From Patella vulgata (lineage: Eukaryota > Mollusca > Gastropoda > Patellidae), in assembly GCF_932274485.2 (NCBI RefSeq), contig NC_065884.2:36599540-36663539 (forward strand): a DNA stretch of 64,000 nt. The letters run 5' to 3'. A program made the position numbers and the translations under genes. The notes beneath the pieces were generated by a model, which made no database searches, was not told the DNA's origin, and saw nothing but the letters and a program-made list of their open reading frames with translations. Below are positions 33,998-46,394 of the stretch, one piece after another (the stretch's first letter is position 1; each line of letters opens with the position of its first letter).

Positions 33998-34306
33998 ATC
34001 ATCAATAGCCCATTCCTAACATCATGTGGTTTTGTGCTGCAAAGCTCACTTACCGACATCATGATGCGACGTCATGACGTCAATCACAGATCAACTTTTA
34101 AGAGACCCAGATGTTTGACGTCATAACCTCATAACAAATCACCAATAGCCCATTCCCAAAATCATGTGGCCTTGGCTTCGGGGCTGTATTTAGGGCAAAG
34201 CTCTGTGACCGACATCATGACGTGATGTCATGACGCGATATCATGACGTTAATCACAGATCAACTCTTAAAAGACCCAGATGTTTGACGTCATAACCTTA
34301 TAAAAA
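33998..34306. repeat. two diverged tandem units rich in CRE-like sites
   Basis: Units at about 34000-34138 and 34139-34306 share AATAGCCCATTCC, ATCATGTGG, CCGACATCATGA, ATCACAGATCAACT and AGACCCAGATGTTTGACGTC. Together they hold at least five GACGTCA/TGACGT motifs, the ATF/CREB core, several in the overlapping form GACGTCATGACGTCA. Confidence 0.7.
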
Positions 34307-34391
34307 CAAACACGTCATAATCATTATGGTCAATAGTGTTAAAATATAGATATTATTATGCATTTTGTGCATTTTAAAGTCAACTCAAAAA

Positions 34392-35006
34392 AGCGAATGC
34401 CATACAAGACACGCCCACATTTTGCAAGAGATTAGCAGAGAACAAGCTAAAAAAGTGAATTTTCGTACAATGTGGAGTCATTATCAATATTATCACAAGG
34501 AACCAAGATCTTTGTGATATGAACGTATATTTTAATTTCCATCAAAATTGGATACAAATTGTGACCTGGATGATCAACAACCTTGGTATTACGTACTTTT
34601 AAACTATCTGCGTACAAGAGCGGCAATTTTGTCCAGCAGTTTTGGTCTGATAATCACAAAATTCGAACTCAACCATCCTTAGGGCGTAACAGTGATATAT
34701 TTGAATTTTTTTTTTTTAAATCGGATAAAAATTGTAATAGGGTCCACAATCTAAAAACGTGATTATCTTTACAATCAGGGGCCATAATTCGGAAAGTTAT
34801 GGTCCAATATGCACGAATACCAAGATCTCTGGGTTATAAACATACTGTGTCCACAATCTAAAAACATGATTTTTCGTACAATCAGGGACCATAATCCACG
34901 AAGCTATGGTCCGATACATGCCAATATCAAAAGAAACCGAGATCTTGGGGGGATAAACCTATGTTTCTGGATGGACAGGGGCGACGACTATTTTTATGTG
35001 GACTAT
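34392..35006 (+). mobile_element. pearl-D copy D2
   Basis: Head AATGCCATACAAGACACGCC with CCCACATTTTGCAAGAGATT, core phrases TCGGATAAAAATTG and CAATCAGGGGCCATAATTC, and a worn tail GGACAGGGGCGACGAC. The right end is degraded. Confidence 0.65.
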
Positions 35007-35084
35007 GGCAAATACTCTAATTTAGATATTTCACGCAAAATTCATGTTGTGAACTAAAATCCATTTATTGTGAATCTTTTTTTA

Positions 35085-35215
35085 AAACATGTATTATGGA
35101 AGAGTTAAATCTACCTATTGCAAGTCTTTCTTTAGGCCTTAAGTGTTATAAAAACTATTAATAAAATATTTATTTACATGACCAGACCATAATCAACTCT
35201 CGATGCCATTTTATG
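35085..35215 (+). repeat. repeat family X, end fragment
   Basis: AACATGTATTATGGAAGAG through AAGTCTTTCTTTAGGCCTTA to AATCAACTCTCGATGCCA matches the left end of the X copy at 44411. Only about 130 bp remain. The flanks to 35546 show nothing else. Confidence 0.6.
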
Positions 35216-35546
35216 GGTCGGATTTTCAGTACATACATGTAAAAACTGTTCGACAATTTAATGAATTAAGTTAAAAACGGTGAATTGAGGCTCAGCCTCG
35301 AACAACCAGTACGGTGATTGCAATCAGTGCACCCATCTTATCAAACCGTCAAAGGCTAATATGTTTTTGAAGTATGGTTGAACTCTACAATTAAAATCAA
35401 GTAATTTACTTGTATCACAAATTAACACAAAACTATCAAAATCTACACTAACCATAAAATCTGTATCACTCCCATTAATAGAACATTTAATGTATAGGCC
35501 TATCTTCATCATGGTATAGGCCTAGACATATCACCATTTTATAATG

Positions 35547-35834
35547 GGAGCCACGGTGACTAAGTGAGTAAGACGTTGGCTCGCTAGCCTGGAAGTCGCG
35601 GCTCGATCCCGGTGTTGACCGAGAAAGTTCATCAGGATTTTTCGGCAGGGTTTCTCCTTGTCAGTGGTGCAGGATGAAGGGACTGACAAGGACTGTCTAG
35701 CCGTTTGGGTGGGATGGAAAACCGAGGTCCTGTGTACACATAGGCGTGCGGGTAAAAGATCCCTTGGCAGTTGGAATTCAATATAAGAGAAAGCCGTCCT
35801 GACAAAATTTCTTTCATATTAAGCTGTATGCCAG
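35547..35834 (+). mobile_element. tRNA-SINE B, copy 3
   Basis: Head GGGAGCCACGGTGACTAAGT, box-B-like GCGGCTCGATCCC, body with GTAAAAGATCCCTTGGCAGT; 3' end shortened before the (ATTTC) tail. Moderately diverged. Confidence 0.78.
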
Positions 35835-37540
35835 GGCTGGGGTGATGGTAATGGAATGTAAAGGACGTAATGAGTAATGGGAGATTTCAAAAGTAATGAG
35901 TAATAGAATTAATTACGTTCCAAAAATCATGTAATTATTTTTAATATAAGCCTCAAATTTTATAGCACCAAAGAATAAGTGTATCTGACACAAATCAAAT
36001 TCATTCTAATTTTAAGAAAAAGATTTAAATCAGTTTAGCAAAATAAATAAGAAGGCATTAAACATTTCCTTTTATTAATACTTTCACTTGGATGTATCAT
36101 ATAGGGTTCTTAGACATGTACCTTACTAATTATTACTATCAGCTACGGGAATGATCTGATATTTACCGGTGCAATCTCGTGTTTACTCATTCGAGCGTAT
36201 ACCTCCTTGAAAATACATTTACATTAGTCCAAGAATACTAATTTAACTATAGAACGTACTATGCCAAAAAGTATCCATTTATTTAGCCAAGTACTTGAAG
36301 TAGCGATTTTTTTCGGTTCACTGACCACATGACAATTGAATGACACTTCCGACTTATCGGATCACTCATGTCCTAGTTGGCATTATTTATACTTCTGCTT
36401 TATTAAAATGTATTTCAATAAGAAAATAATTGATTCCTTTGGAAAATCAAAGTATCTGTATAAAAAATTTTTCAAGATGCATAGAAATTGAGCAGAAGCA
36501 GGGATAGTTCTTACGGTAATCAGTCGAGTCGAGTGGAAAAGTGAGCGCAAAGTCATGTGACGTAAACAAGTTCTTTCACGGCGTGAACCTTTTGGGCGGG
36601 GTTATAACAGTATCAATCATTTAAGCAATAAAATATCATATATAGGCCTAACATAAAGATTTTTTTTTTCAATACTTATGTTAAATATCACATAGAAGGT
36701 TTAGTACTTTAGAAACATCGGACCCGCCATCGCCGATACAGTGTCAGTAGTACTAGTACCGAGTAGAAATTCATCATTCTGGCGTCTTAAATACCGATTT
36801 GTCTGGCTGAATTCAGGAGTCGTGCAACATGGGCAGCGGGTCTAGACTTTGTGACATTTTTCAAACTTTTTAGTTAATATTAATACGAAATGACGAAATT
36901 GTCATTCATAAAACTATTCAACAAAAGATGAATTTGACAGATTGGCAAGTCAACAAATCTGTGTTTACATCCTCGTTGCGCATGCCCATGTTACACATCA
37001 AGCGCGTGCAAGAGCTTTAAGCCAATGAAATCGTGTATTATCATCTGGAGGTCGGCCATTCGTGGCAACGAAAAGGCCTATGGTTGATCTTGTTAAACTG
37101 ACTCTGATTCGTTACTGACAAAGAATTTGCCTTTGTTTACTCCAAATATGGAAAGTTAAGTTCACGACCTTTCAAATGACATATGGAGATTAGCATCAAG
37201 CACCGCGTGCGTTTTCAAAACATTGGATTACTTTTGCTGATTTTTTCATAGAATAGACGTCATTTCTTGGGCCTTTTTAATCAAGTAGGCTCATAAAATA
37301 CCCCTAAAACACCATTTAAAGTTTTCAGATCATCAAAATCCTTCTCAAATAACAAAGTTCTTTTGTATTTCTTGATGTTCCAACCTCAATCTCAAAATCG
37401 ACAATTTGACCAAAATCCATTGTTAACAATGCTTTTGTGCCCGTAGCACAAAATGACGTCGTGCGACAAGCGACTGATATTGTGGGAGCGACTCACATAT
37501 ATCATTTGTGTGTGAATTACCACTGTTCGGTTGGTTGTGT
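35835..37540. other. 1.7 kb without recognised features
   Basis: Mixed intron sequence. No ORF with homology I can name, no repeat shared with the rest of the window, no RNA gene. The first 100 bp repeat GTAATGAGTAATGG-like phrases, suggesting an old microsatellite-like tail. Confidence 0.4.
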
Positions 37541-37544
37541 CATA

Positions 37545-37624
37545 TTATTTATTAATACTGACAGACTGATGGATGGACAGGGCGACAACAATATACAACC
37601 ACATTTCAATGTGCGGGTATAAAA
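37545..37624 (+). mobile_element. pearl tail (3' end only)
   Basis: GATGGACAGGGCGACAACAA, then CCACATTTCAATGTGCGGGTAT, the standard pearl 3' end. No core or head is recognisable upstream. The sequence to 37979 shows nothing. Confidence 0.65.
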
Positions 37625-37992
37625 ATAGTCTTTGCTTTATTTACTCTCTGTATTCCCGTGGTTATTCAAATTGGAGCTGACTGCTGGGTATTTATAAATG
37701 ACGACATTACATTCGCCTTTCTGTATGATAGATTAAGGTCCATATTTTTATTTCATTAAATGTAACTTTATATATATGGTACGCAATACAAAAGACGTAT
37801 AAGAGAAACATAGATCATAGCTAGCACACACGCCTTTCTAAAGACCTGTCTTTAATTATACAAAGACCTGCGTAAAACACACAGTTGACTGATAAATGGC
37901 ACAGTTAAACAGTTTTACTTCCAAAATTTTGATTTAACATGTATGTGTCAAATAAAGCCTGTTGGTCCTTGATTATAGTCCTTTTGGTGCAG

Positions 37993-38371
37993 GAATGAAA
38001 TGAAATGAAATGGGGTTTAACGTCCTACTGTTTTGTTCCTAAACTGGGCTAATGAAGACGGGCATACGCCATACAGTGTGCTATGAGGGAAATTTTGCCC
38101 GGGCAGCAGCACTACGGCCTACCCTTATATCGAATTCCAACCGCCAAGGGATCTTTTATGTGCACGCCAATTTGTACACGGGACCTCGGTTTTTCATCCC
38201 ATCCGAATGACTAGACAGCTGTCCTTGTCAGGCCCTCCGTCCTGCATCACTGACAAGGGGGGAAACCACGCCGGAAAATCTGGATGAACTTTCTCAGCTA
38301 ATGCAGGGATCCAACACCCGACCTCCAGACTAGCGAGCCAGCGTCTTACCCTCTTAGCCATGTGATCACCC
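37993..38371 (-). mobile_element. tRNA-SINE B, copy 4, full length with perfect 13-bp duplication
   Basis: Minus-strand full-length SINE B with an (ATTTC)n tail at its left end. Flanked by CCTTTTGGTGCAG at 37980-37992 and 38372-38384 without mismatch, so a fairly recent insertion. Confidence 0.9.
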
Positions 38372-38384
38372 CCTTTTGGTGCAG

Positions 38385-38680
38385 TTATTGCAACACGTCA
38401 ATTAAACAATGCACAACATTGACATTCATTTTTTACCGGTCGGTTAATTAAAACACCACTACAGAAAACGCAATTTTTCACCCCTAGCATTAATTAACTC
38501 ACCTCTTAGATAGTTTCTCACACTTGTTAATTAACGCACATTATTTACAATTTAACTCGGTAATGCCGAGTAATAATCGGGAAATTAATTTTCTTTAAAT
38601 AGAAGTACAAATAACACTCCAGACCGAGATTTATATAAGGTCTATGCACAGATTAACCCCTTAGTAGTTCTCAGTGACAG
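38385..38680. other. no gene seen
   Basis: About 300 bp of AT-rich intron sequence with no repeat or ORF recognised. Confidence 0.4.
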
Positions 38681-39194
38681 CATCCACAAGATTTTTCAAA
38701 GTGATCAAGGCCCATAACTCTTGCAGTAATTATTGTAAATCGTTGAAAATCGATAGGCTTCTTCAGCTGATGACCTTAAACATTGTGTATAAATTTAAAG
38801 TCAATCGGATATTAACTTTAGCATCTACAGCGTTCACAAGATTTTTGAAAATGATCAAGGGCCATAACTCTGGCAGTAATTATTGAAAATCATTGAAAAT
38901 TGATAGGCTTTTTCGTCTCATGACGATATTATCTTTATCCTCTAGAGTATCCACAAACAATTGTGGATGCCGGACCGCCGGACGGGGGCGACGACAATAT
39001 ACTACCACATTTCGATGTGGTTAAAAACAAAGTCGTGGGTATCACAAAACCATCTTTTATAGTATTCCTGCTACTGGTGTCACCGTATCAAGTTTATTAT
39101 GACTTAGATCCCATCTAAGTTTATGTTATTCAAATGGTTTTGGATTCCTCTCTCTTTATATATTTGGATTCACATTTCGATGTGGGCGTATGAA
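38681..39194 (+). mobile_element. pearl-type element P9, core B and tail, no head
   Basis: Starts mid-unit (GCATCCACAAGATTTTTCAA), runs through two core-B units, then the hairpin CACAAACAATTGTG, GGGGGCGACGACAATATACT and the terminal hairpin CCACATTTCGATGTGG. The tail is split by a 150-bp insertion and ends TGTGGGCGTATG about 95 bp from the BRSK splice donor. Confidence 0.75.
39021..39170. mobile_element. 150-bp insertion with perfect 15-bp target duplication
   Basis: Flanked by CACATTTCGATGTGG at 39006-39020 and 39171-39185. A duplication of this length suggests target-primed insertion of a short retroposed RNA, such as a LINE 3' end or unknown SINE. No tRNA boxes and no clear poly(A) tail; not recognised. 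Confidence 0.65.
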
Positions 39195-39252
39195 AATGAG
39201 ATCGGTTGTAGAATTTTAAAACAATTTTAGCACAATGATAGCTATTCGTTCA

Positions 39253-39587
<335 letters not shown>

Positions 39588-39783
39588 GCCATGTAAGATA
39601 TATCCACATTTTGCAAGAGATGGACAGTGGACAATCTAACAAAAAAAAAATCTTTCGAACAATCAGGGGCCATAGACAAGCAAAAATATCAACAGGAATC
39701 AAGATCTTTGGGATATAAAAATACATTTAAAGTTTCATCAAAATTGTGACAGCTAGAGGGTCCACAACAATAGTATTACCGTA
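39588..39783 (+). mobile_element. pearl-D head fragment D3
   Basis: AGTTGCCATGTAAGATATATCC and CCACATTTTGCAAGAGATGG match D1/D2 heads; the core follows to ATAGTATTACCGTATTTTT. About 200 bp, no tail. Confidence 0.65.
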
Positions 39784-39952
39784 TTTTTCGGTGTATAAGG
39801 CGCATGCGTAGATAAGGCGCAGGGCGACTTTGGCAGAGGTGTTTCAGGAAAAAAAAAATATGCGTGGTTTAGGCGCACCCTTTCCCAGCGCGTGTGAAAC
39901 TCGTGCCATAGCATATGTGACTCAAATCCACCTGCGATCTCCAGTAACTAGG

Positions 39953-41700
39953 TCAAACTCTATTGTTTACATTATTAGGCTCTCGAATTTCAAAAGTAAA
40001 AACGTCACTCTCTGCATTCCACAAAATGCCTAAAGTCTTTAGTGAAAGTAAACTGTTATCTTCAAGATCACCCACACGGTCTTGAATTGGTATTTCGTCT
40101 AATACCCTAGGGTCATTACATAACCATTTACGAATCTGGAACCCTGCACTTTGTAATACTGCAGATATTTCCCGGCGCAACTCTATGGCTGTAGATACTT
40201 CATCAACACTATCTAATAAATCATTGATGTACATTGAGTTAAGAACGGAGTTAGCACCAGCTGGATATTTATCAATGTTCAATGTACAATGTTCTCTAAC
40301 AACAGCTTGTGATAAATATGGCGATGAAGACTTGCCAAATACTAATCGCTTATATTGATATACATGTATTTTTTAAAGGCGCATCTGGAACTAAGTCTCT
40401 CCATAAAAATTTATGGAACTTCCGGTCTTCCGGTTTAATCTTAATTTGTAGGAACATTTCGGTTATATCTGCGGCTATAGCGATAGGACTTTTGCGAAAG
40501 CAAAGCAAGACATCAAACAAGTCTCTTTGAAGTTTGGGCCCTGGGTATATACAATCATTCAAGGACTTTCCTTGACAGCGAGCGGCAGCGTCCATTACAA
40601 CTCTGACTTTAGTTGTAGACTTATCCATACGAACAACCGCGAAGTGTGGTAAGTACCACGATGATGCCTGGGTATCAATGGGCGAAACTTCTTCGATGTA
40701 GTTATTCTCTAAATGATCATTCACGATTCGTTGATATTCTTGAGCTATTAGCGGACACCTAATTAATGATTTCTCCAAGTTGATGAGTCGCGATTTGGCG
40801 ATAGCATAAATTGATTCGAGTTGAGGCTCGTTAGGTCTCCACGGAATACCCACGGTATATCGAGAAGCGTTTGTATCGAAAGTTAAAGAATCCTTGGTTG
40901 AATCAATTGCTGCTTGTTCCGACTTGGAATGAGACTTAGCATTGGGCGCGACCCCGGACGATTCTAATTCCCACATGCTTCGAAGTAATGTGTCTACATG
41001 TGGCTCTTGGTTATCACTTATAAAATATGTACGAGCGAAATGAATTGTTCTATTTCCACGATTAAAGTCATTCGATGAACTTACTGGGCCTACAAATGTC
41101 CACCCTAACGGCGTGAGTCTTGTGATTGGCTCACCCGGACGACCTGCGATTTCTGTAATTGAACGATGAACTTGAGATGCATTAAGACCGATTAATAAAT
41201 CAACTTCTGGTCGATGACCGGATACTCTTGGAAACGGAATGCCTTGAAGATGAGGCCAGTTATTCGAGTGTTTCAACCAATTGACTATTTTCATATCTCC
41301 AGTGACGTTTGATACTGTAAAAACCGCCGGGTTGAAAATGCAACCTATTGTCGATACTACTACTCTGTCCTTTTTCCCCCCTAAAACACTGACATTCAGT
41401 TGTGTTAAGTTTCCCCGAAGTCCTAATTCGTTAATGTAGCTATCGGTTGAACATTCATCCAACAATGCGTTGCATAACTGGAATAATACGCATAGCTATT
41501 CTGTCGTGTTCGTTAAATTGTGTATGAGTATGCGCGGTTTGATAATGACAACGTGCATCGTCCGTATTTTGCTTGCTGGGTAGTTTCACCGAAGTGGCTC
41601 TGTCTTGTACAAACGATGATTGTTGTGCATTCTCATATTCTTGTGGAGCGTTATTTTTGTAGTATCCCTCTCCATGCAATAAAAAGTGATGGTTCTTGGG
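39953..41700 (-). pseudogene. protease/RT part of the BEL/Pao fossil
   Basis: Reads LDECSTDSYINELGLRG (aspartic protease region), HRPEVDLLIGLNASQVHRSI, LTPLGWTFVGPV, then the RT start (YLPHFAVVRMDKSTTKVRVV, PIAIAADITEMFLQIKI). This order is specific to BEL/Pao pol. Confidence 0.88.
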
Positions 41701-41759
41701 ACATCTGTCGGCAGCACATATCTTTGAATTAAGACACTTCCAACCTGAATGCGTAAGAC

Positions 41760-43080
41760 TTAGACATCTAAAACATAGTCGTCTCTCTTTAGCTCAATTC
41801 CACCGCTGATGTACGGTGAACGATTTAAACATCTGACAGTTATTAAGACCAAGGGTATGATTCTGATCGCATACGATACAACAATTACGACGAGGAGTTT
41901 TGAACCGACTGGAATCCGAGCTCTACTGTTTGGCTGAGGATATTTCGTTCTACAATTATATGACGGCGAATACGATGACGAAGAAGCTCTATTGCCCGAC
42001 TGAAAACCATCTATCTCTTCCTGTGCTTCGATGCGATATCTAATTTCTCCCGCTAACCATGTGTGTAGATTCATTAAAGTTTCTTCTTTTTTCTCTAAAG
42101 CGGCCCATCGTTTGAATTGGGTTACGTTTACAGGTGAAAGTTTCAATCTTGCTACATAGAAAAACATTGAATTTGTTTCAAATTCTTCCGTTCGACCATT
42201 CTCTTGAAGTGCGATTATACTAAGTTCTAATTTCTCAACAAAATTTTCAAAGTTCTTCAAATCATTAAAATTAACTGTATGCATTTGACGAATTGTGTCC
42301 AAATGTATCAATACTGAGCGACGTTGACCTCCAAATTTGTCATCTAAACGTTTGACGGCTGCATCATATCCGATTTCTGAAGCTGCAAATCATTCTATGG
42401 CTTTTATGGCATCTCCCTCTAGATGTTAGCGTAGCTGTAGCATTTTGTATGATTTCGAACACGAAAATTTGTCTATACATTCTGTGAAAGCGTCTTTAAA
42501 AAGTTAGTAATCTAGCTTTGAATCAGTAAATTTGGGGATCAAAACTTTATTGACGAAAAAGGTCTTCCTTATTATTTTTATTCGCCGAAGAACTATTTTC
42601 AAGCGATGGTTGAACCGATGTATTTATATGATCTGCTGGATGCGACGATGCTTGTTCTTGTTGCGGTGACGATGGCAGTTGATCTGATGATGGCATGCCA
42701 TTATTAATTTCGAGCTCTGTCGCAGCCTCCCTTGACTGTGCGTAAGTCGATCGTGTAATGGCTAAGGACTGTGTGGCCTGCATAACTAATTCACTAATTT
42801 GTTTATGGTCTTCTACGTGTTCCAATTCTGAATCGAAACCATCACTATCTATACTAGTAAGTTCTGTTAACACACCAATTGCCACCTCTTGACTAGCCAT
42901 TAAAAATCGCAATGCATATCTTATGTCGTCTTCGTTTATGTCATACACATTGCATGCTAAAGCCAAAGTTAAATTTATTCGCGCCTTTGCCAACTGACTG
43001 TTGACTGTTCGTCTCTTTTTCAGAAGTGCTGTTAATATTTCGTCTTCGTTGGGTTTATTTGTATTCTTCGAATCTGCCAT
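41760..43080 (-). pseudogene. gag part of the BEL/Pao fossil
   Basis: Two minus-strand blocks (42547-43080 and 41760-42311) with acidic, helical sequence: TALLKKRRTVNSQLAKARIN at the start, later LDTIRQMHTVNFNDLKNFEN and KRWAALEKKEETLMNLHTWL, typical of BEL gag, where a DUF1759-like segment precedes the zinc-binding region. Confidence 0.75.
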
Positions 43081-43504
43081 TTCTGAATTTGATTGTTTAC
43101 ACTAATTAAGTTCAAATAAGCACATATGATAATCGAGTCTATAACAACGCACGAAATGAAAATAGTGTACTTACAGTTCTAATAAGTCCTATATAAAACC
43201 ACGCTCTGCTACCAAAACATGTTCCGAATACTGAACACAAAAGTTATTAGAGGATCTATTTATTTTTCGATGAACAACATAAAAGTACACAGCTATTTAT
43301 TTTCTATCTATACATTATACTATAACTATAAGCGCGAAAAAACAATCAACTATATCCTCCTATTCCCCAGGCCCTTTCTCTCCCCTTCCCTATTCCAGGC
43401 AGCTAAAAAATTGTCACCCCTGGCTGTTGCCACGACTACATCACGTACAAAAGAGATATTAACATTTTTTAGATAAACTCTGCAATGGATATACATTCTG
43501 AACA

Positions 43505-44266
43505 CTAGTATATTAGAGGAAGATTGTAGATTGTGAGTAGTTGACCACGGGAAGGCAGCAGGACAGACTGAAGGGCAGGTCTCTTATAAGTTATTTCTTA
43601 GATGCTGTTCCTTATTAAGTTACCTAGCCTGTGGGTCATTATTGTATATATATTATTATTGTTCAAGTATTGTTACAGAATATAAGATTATACCCCCAAC
43701 TAGATTGAACATACAACCCATTGTGGAAGGTTGGACTTTAAGCAGGTCCATAAACCCCGAATGATATATGGGGAGTGCCAATTGAGCAACGGAATCTCAC
43801 AAGCCAAGCAAGTGTTTTTCTTTATGTCTACACCCTAGAAAAGAAAGCTGATATTTTACTTATTTTTTTATTTTATTTTCGACTAAACAAGGAATGATGG
43901 AGAGTTGTAAAAACCATGCTACATATTTACAAAAATTCTCAGGTTATGAACAAAAGGATCCTATACTATGGCTAGATTTATTTGAAACTTATTGTGTTTT
44001 TCAAAACTGGGAAGAGGACAAATATAAAGTAGCAGGTCTTAGATTAGCTATGAAAGATAATGCTGCTGTATGGTTAAAATGTCTGCCAGAAGAAACAAGA
44101 AGCGACTATAAATCAGTGAAAAGTGCTTTTAGAGAACAATACTGTACAGAAGTGGATAATGGTAAAGAAGTGGTTAGGCTTATTACAAAGAGAAAACAAC
44201 AACCAGGAGAATCTGTGGATGATTACCCTAAAGAAATGAAAAGACTTCTTTTAATGAGAAATACAA
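43505..44266 (+). pseudogene. Ty3/gypsy gag fragment, cut by pearl P6
   Basis: 43894-44266 reads YLQKFSGYEQKDPILWLDLF and then VWLKCLPEETRSDYKSVKSAF, QQPGESVDDYPKEMKRLL, a retrotransposon capsid domain. The 390 bp before it are AT-rich and may be leader or LTR; no boundary is clear. Pearl P6 begins at 44267. A fossil fragment. Confidence 0.7.
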
Positions 44267-44410
44267 GATAGGTTGCCAGGCAATGAAACATATGCCCACA
44301 GCAGCTAAATTGTCCGGGCAGTCAACAAGAGTTGTCGCTTATTTTTACTTTTTTCGGTAATGAAACATTTATAATACATTAAAATCTGATTAGGAGTAAC
44401 AACTCATTAA

Positions 44411-44812
44411 ACATGCATTATGCAAGAGCAAAATCTGCTTATTACAAGTCTTTCTTTAGGCCTGAAATGTTATCTAAATTATCAATTAGACATTAATTAA
44501 CTTATCCAGACCATAATAAACTCTCGATGTCAAGGCTAGCCTTCGATGTTGGCTGGATTAGATTCCTATATGCCGCTAACGGCTATTGATAATTAAATCA
44601 ACAAAAGCGGATAATCGAGACTATGCTGTTTATATTAATGATTTTAGTAATGATGACCGAGACTATGCAAAAATTTTACCCGCTTCTTTCTCGGCTCATA
44701 GTGGATCAATTTGACTGAAATTTTCAGCAAATTACCTTTACACTATCTAGTTTTTAACTATTATAGCGATAACTGCCATCTCTTTATCTTATCTCCCATA
44801 ATGTATCTTTCA
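44411..44812 (+). mobile_element. repeat family X, short internally deleted copy
   Basis: About 400 bp between CATTAA and TAATTATCAG of the pearl subhead. The left part matches 35085-35215 and, inverted, the right end of 30922-33030; the right part matches, inverted, 30922-30972 and 31709-31790. It therefore has both ends of X without the 1.2-kb middle, as expected of a MITE-like deletion derivative. Confidence 0.65.
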
Positions 44813-45558
44813 ATAATTATCAGAAAACCATTAGAATTTGTTCGGTTCTTCTTCGTCTCATGACCTCAGACACTGTGTATAAATTTAAGTGTCACTCCAC
44901 GAGAAAACCATGCAAAATCCTGCAAAAGTGATAAGGTGGGGGGTCGGCACTTCGGATCCATATTCACAGGAATTAATCAGTCCGACTAGACTACTCGTTG
45001 ACCAAAAGGGCCGATCTCAAAAATTAACCATTCGGGAGACATGGCCCTATAACGATTTTCAGCCTATTTTCACCGATTTTGAGTCAAAATTTAGGCATAT
45101 TTAGAGTCATTTTTCCAGGCCAAAATAGGGACTGCGTGATATACTGATGGTAGGTGATGATAGTATATGTCTTCGACTATTCAAGCATCATGACCAATTT
45201 ATGTTGCTCTATGTCTCTGAGACATAGTATGGAAACCACTAATAGGTGTCGCCCATCACCTTGAAAGTACCCTATCTTTGAAATTAAATATAGCCGATGG
45301 TACGGGTATGGGCAAGATGGGTAAACGGTAATTATGTAGAGGTGTACTAGTGCTACCAAAATCAACAATAAAATTTTTGCCCACTCTTGTCCCATTATCA
45401 GAAATAATTTTTAAAGTTACCCCTTTTTCGAAATTTTGACCGATAGTGAATTGGTTGTTCACTATATATGCGCATAGTTTAATCGCCATATCAACCATAA
45501 ATTTGCTTGAATGAACTAGAAATGTTTGATAGAATGACTCCTGTATCAGGGGGAACTG

Positions 45559-46038
45559 TCAATTTTTTTTCAGATATCGCTCATTCACCTCCCTTTTGCC
45601 AGTCTCGACCCCTATCATGAACCTTTGTAGCAAAAAGTCCTTTACTTTGTCGGAGAACCGTTTACGACTGGCCGTAGTTTTCAGAGCCCACCCAGGTTTC
45701 ATAGCCAGTACAGGTTCACCGCCTTCTTCAATAGAATGAACAGTTCTTTGAACACCAACAGAAGCGATTTCAGTAAATTTTGTGGCCCACTTTCTTTTGA
45801 TTTTATCCAATTTAGTCTCACGTACTGGTTTTAGAACATGTTTTCCTCCAGCTATATGGCGAGTAAGTTCTTCTTGAGTGGTAAAAACTTTTACACAATT
45901 TACGTCTGTACAGTTTATATTCGCTGAAGAAGATCCTGCCCTACGAAGTGATCCAGTCTCCACAGCAGGAACACTGTAGGGGCCAGTGACAGGATTAGTT
46001 TCTTGCTGTGGTTTTTCGTTTTTCAGTAGAGAGTCCAT
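45559..46038 (-). pseudogene. C2H2 zinc-finger protein, N-terminal piece
   Basis: 159 codons on the minus strand. A C2H2-like finger CTDVNCVKVFTTQEELTRHI (closing His at GGKH) is followed by DKIKRKWATKFTEI, a MKPGWALKTT motif and DKVKDFLLQRFMIGVETGK. Similar proteins (finger, then a GWALK motif, then a helical module ending FFSRLAA) occur in many copies in cnidarian and mollusc genomes; their function is unknown to me. The frame also reads upstream of the chosen Met (KAYKIGNGK), so the true start may be earlier. At its 3' end the reading frame enters the inverted arm and stops, so the piece is truncated. The last ~90 bp of homologous sequence are repeated, inverted, at about 46085-46180. Confidence 0.6.
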
Positions 46039-46394
46039 TGTTACTAGTTTTCCATTACCAATTTTGTAGGCCTTCCAAAAGCGAATATAAACTGTACAGA
46101 CGTAAACGGTCCTCCGACAAAGTAAAGGACTTTTTGCTACAAAGGTTCATGATAGGGGTCGAGACTGGCAAAAAGGAGGTGCTTTCCAATGTTGTGAAAT
46201 TAATGAAATCACAGTTTTCAAAGGAGGACTGGCTCACTACTAAACAAGTGAACAGTTATTTCTCGAGATTGGCTGCCCAGCAAAAGTGCGGTCATCCACT
46301 CGGACAGTTTGAACATGACACAATTGACGAAGAACCTGCCTTAGATCTAGTTTCGAGAAGGAAACTTCGTTCTCGAATTATTGAACAGTGTTAA
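46008..46394 (+). pseudogene. C2H2 zinc-finger protein, C-terminal piece
   Basis: Plus-strand sequence; the meaningful part starts near 46085 (RRKRSSDKVKDFLLQRFMIG), repeats the end of the opposed piece and goes on through KEDWLTTKQVNSYFSRLAAQ to a natural-looking stop after SRRKLRSRIIEQC. The first 25 codons are the antisense of the N-terminal piece and are not real. The two pieces face each other and overlap by about 90 bp of homology, so no complete copy exists here. Confidence 0.6.

Larger units (their letters stand above)
39784..43504 (-). mobile_element. BEL/Pao LTR retrotransposon, broken
   Basis: Fossil on the minus strand: a probable 5' LTR at the right (43220-43504, ends TGTTC/GAACA), a primer-site-like TGGTAGCAGAGCGTGG just inside it, gag, then protease and RT. 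The left part of pol and the other LTR are gone. Broken in several places (at least four). The leftmost part (39784-39950) has phrases like AAGGCGCA that may come from a further repeat. Confidence 0.85.
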
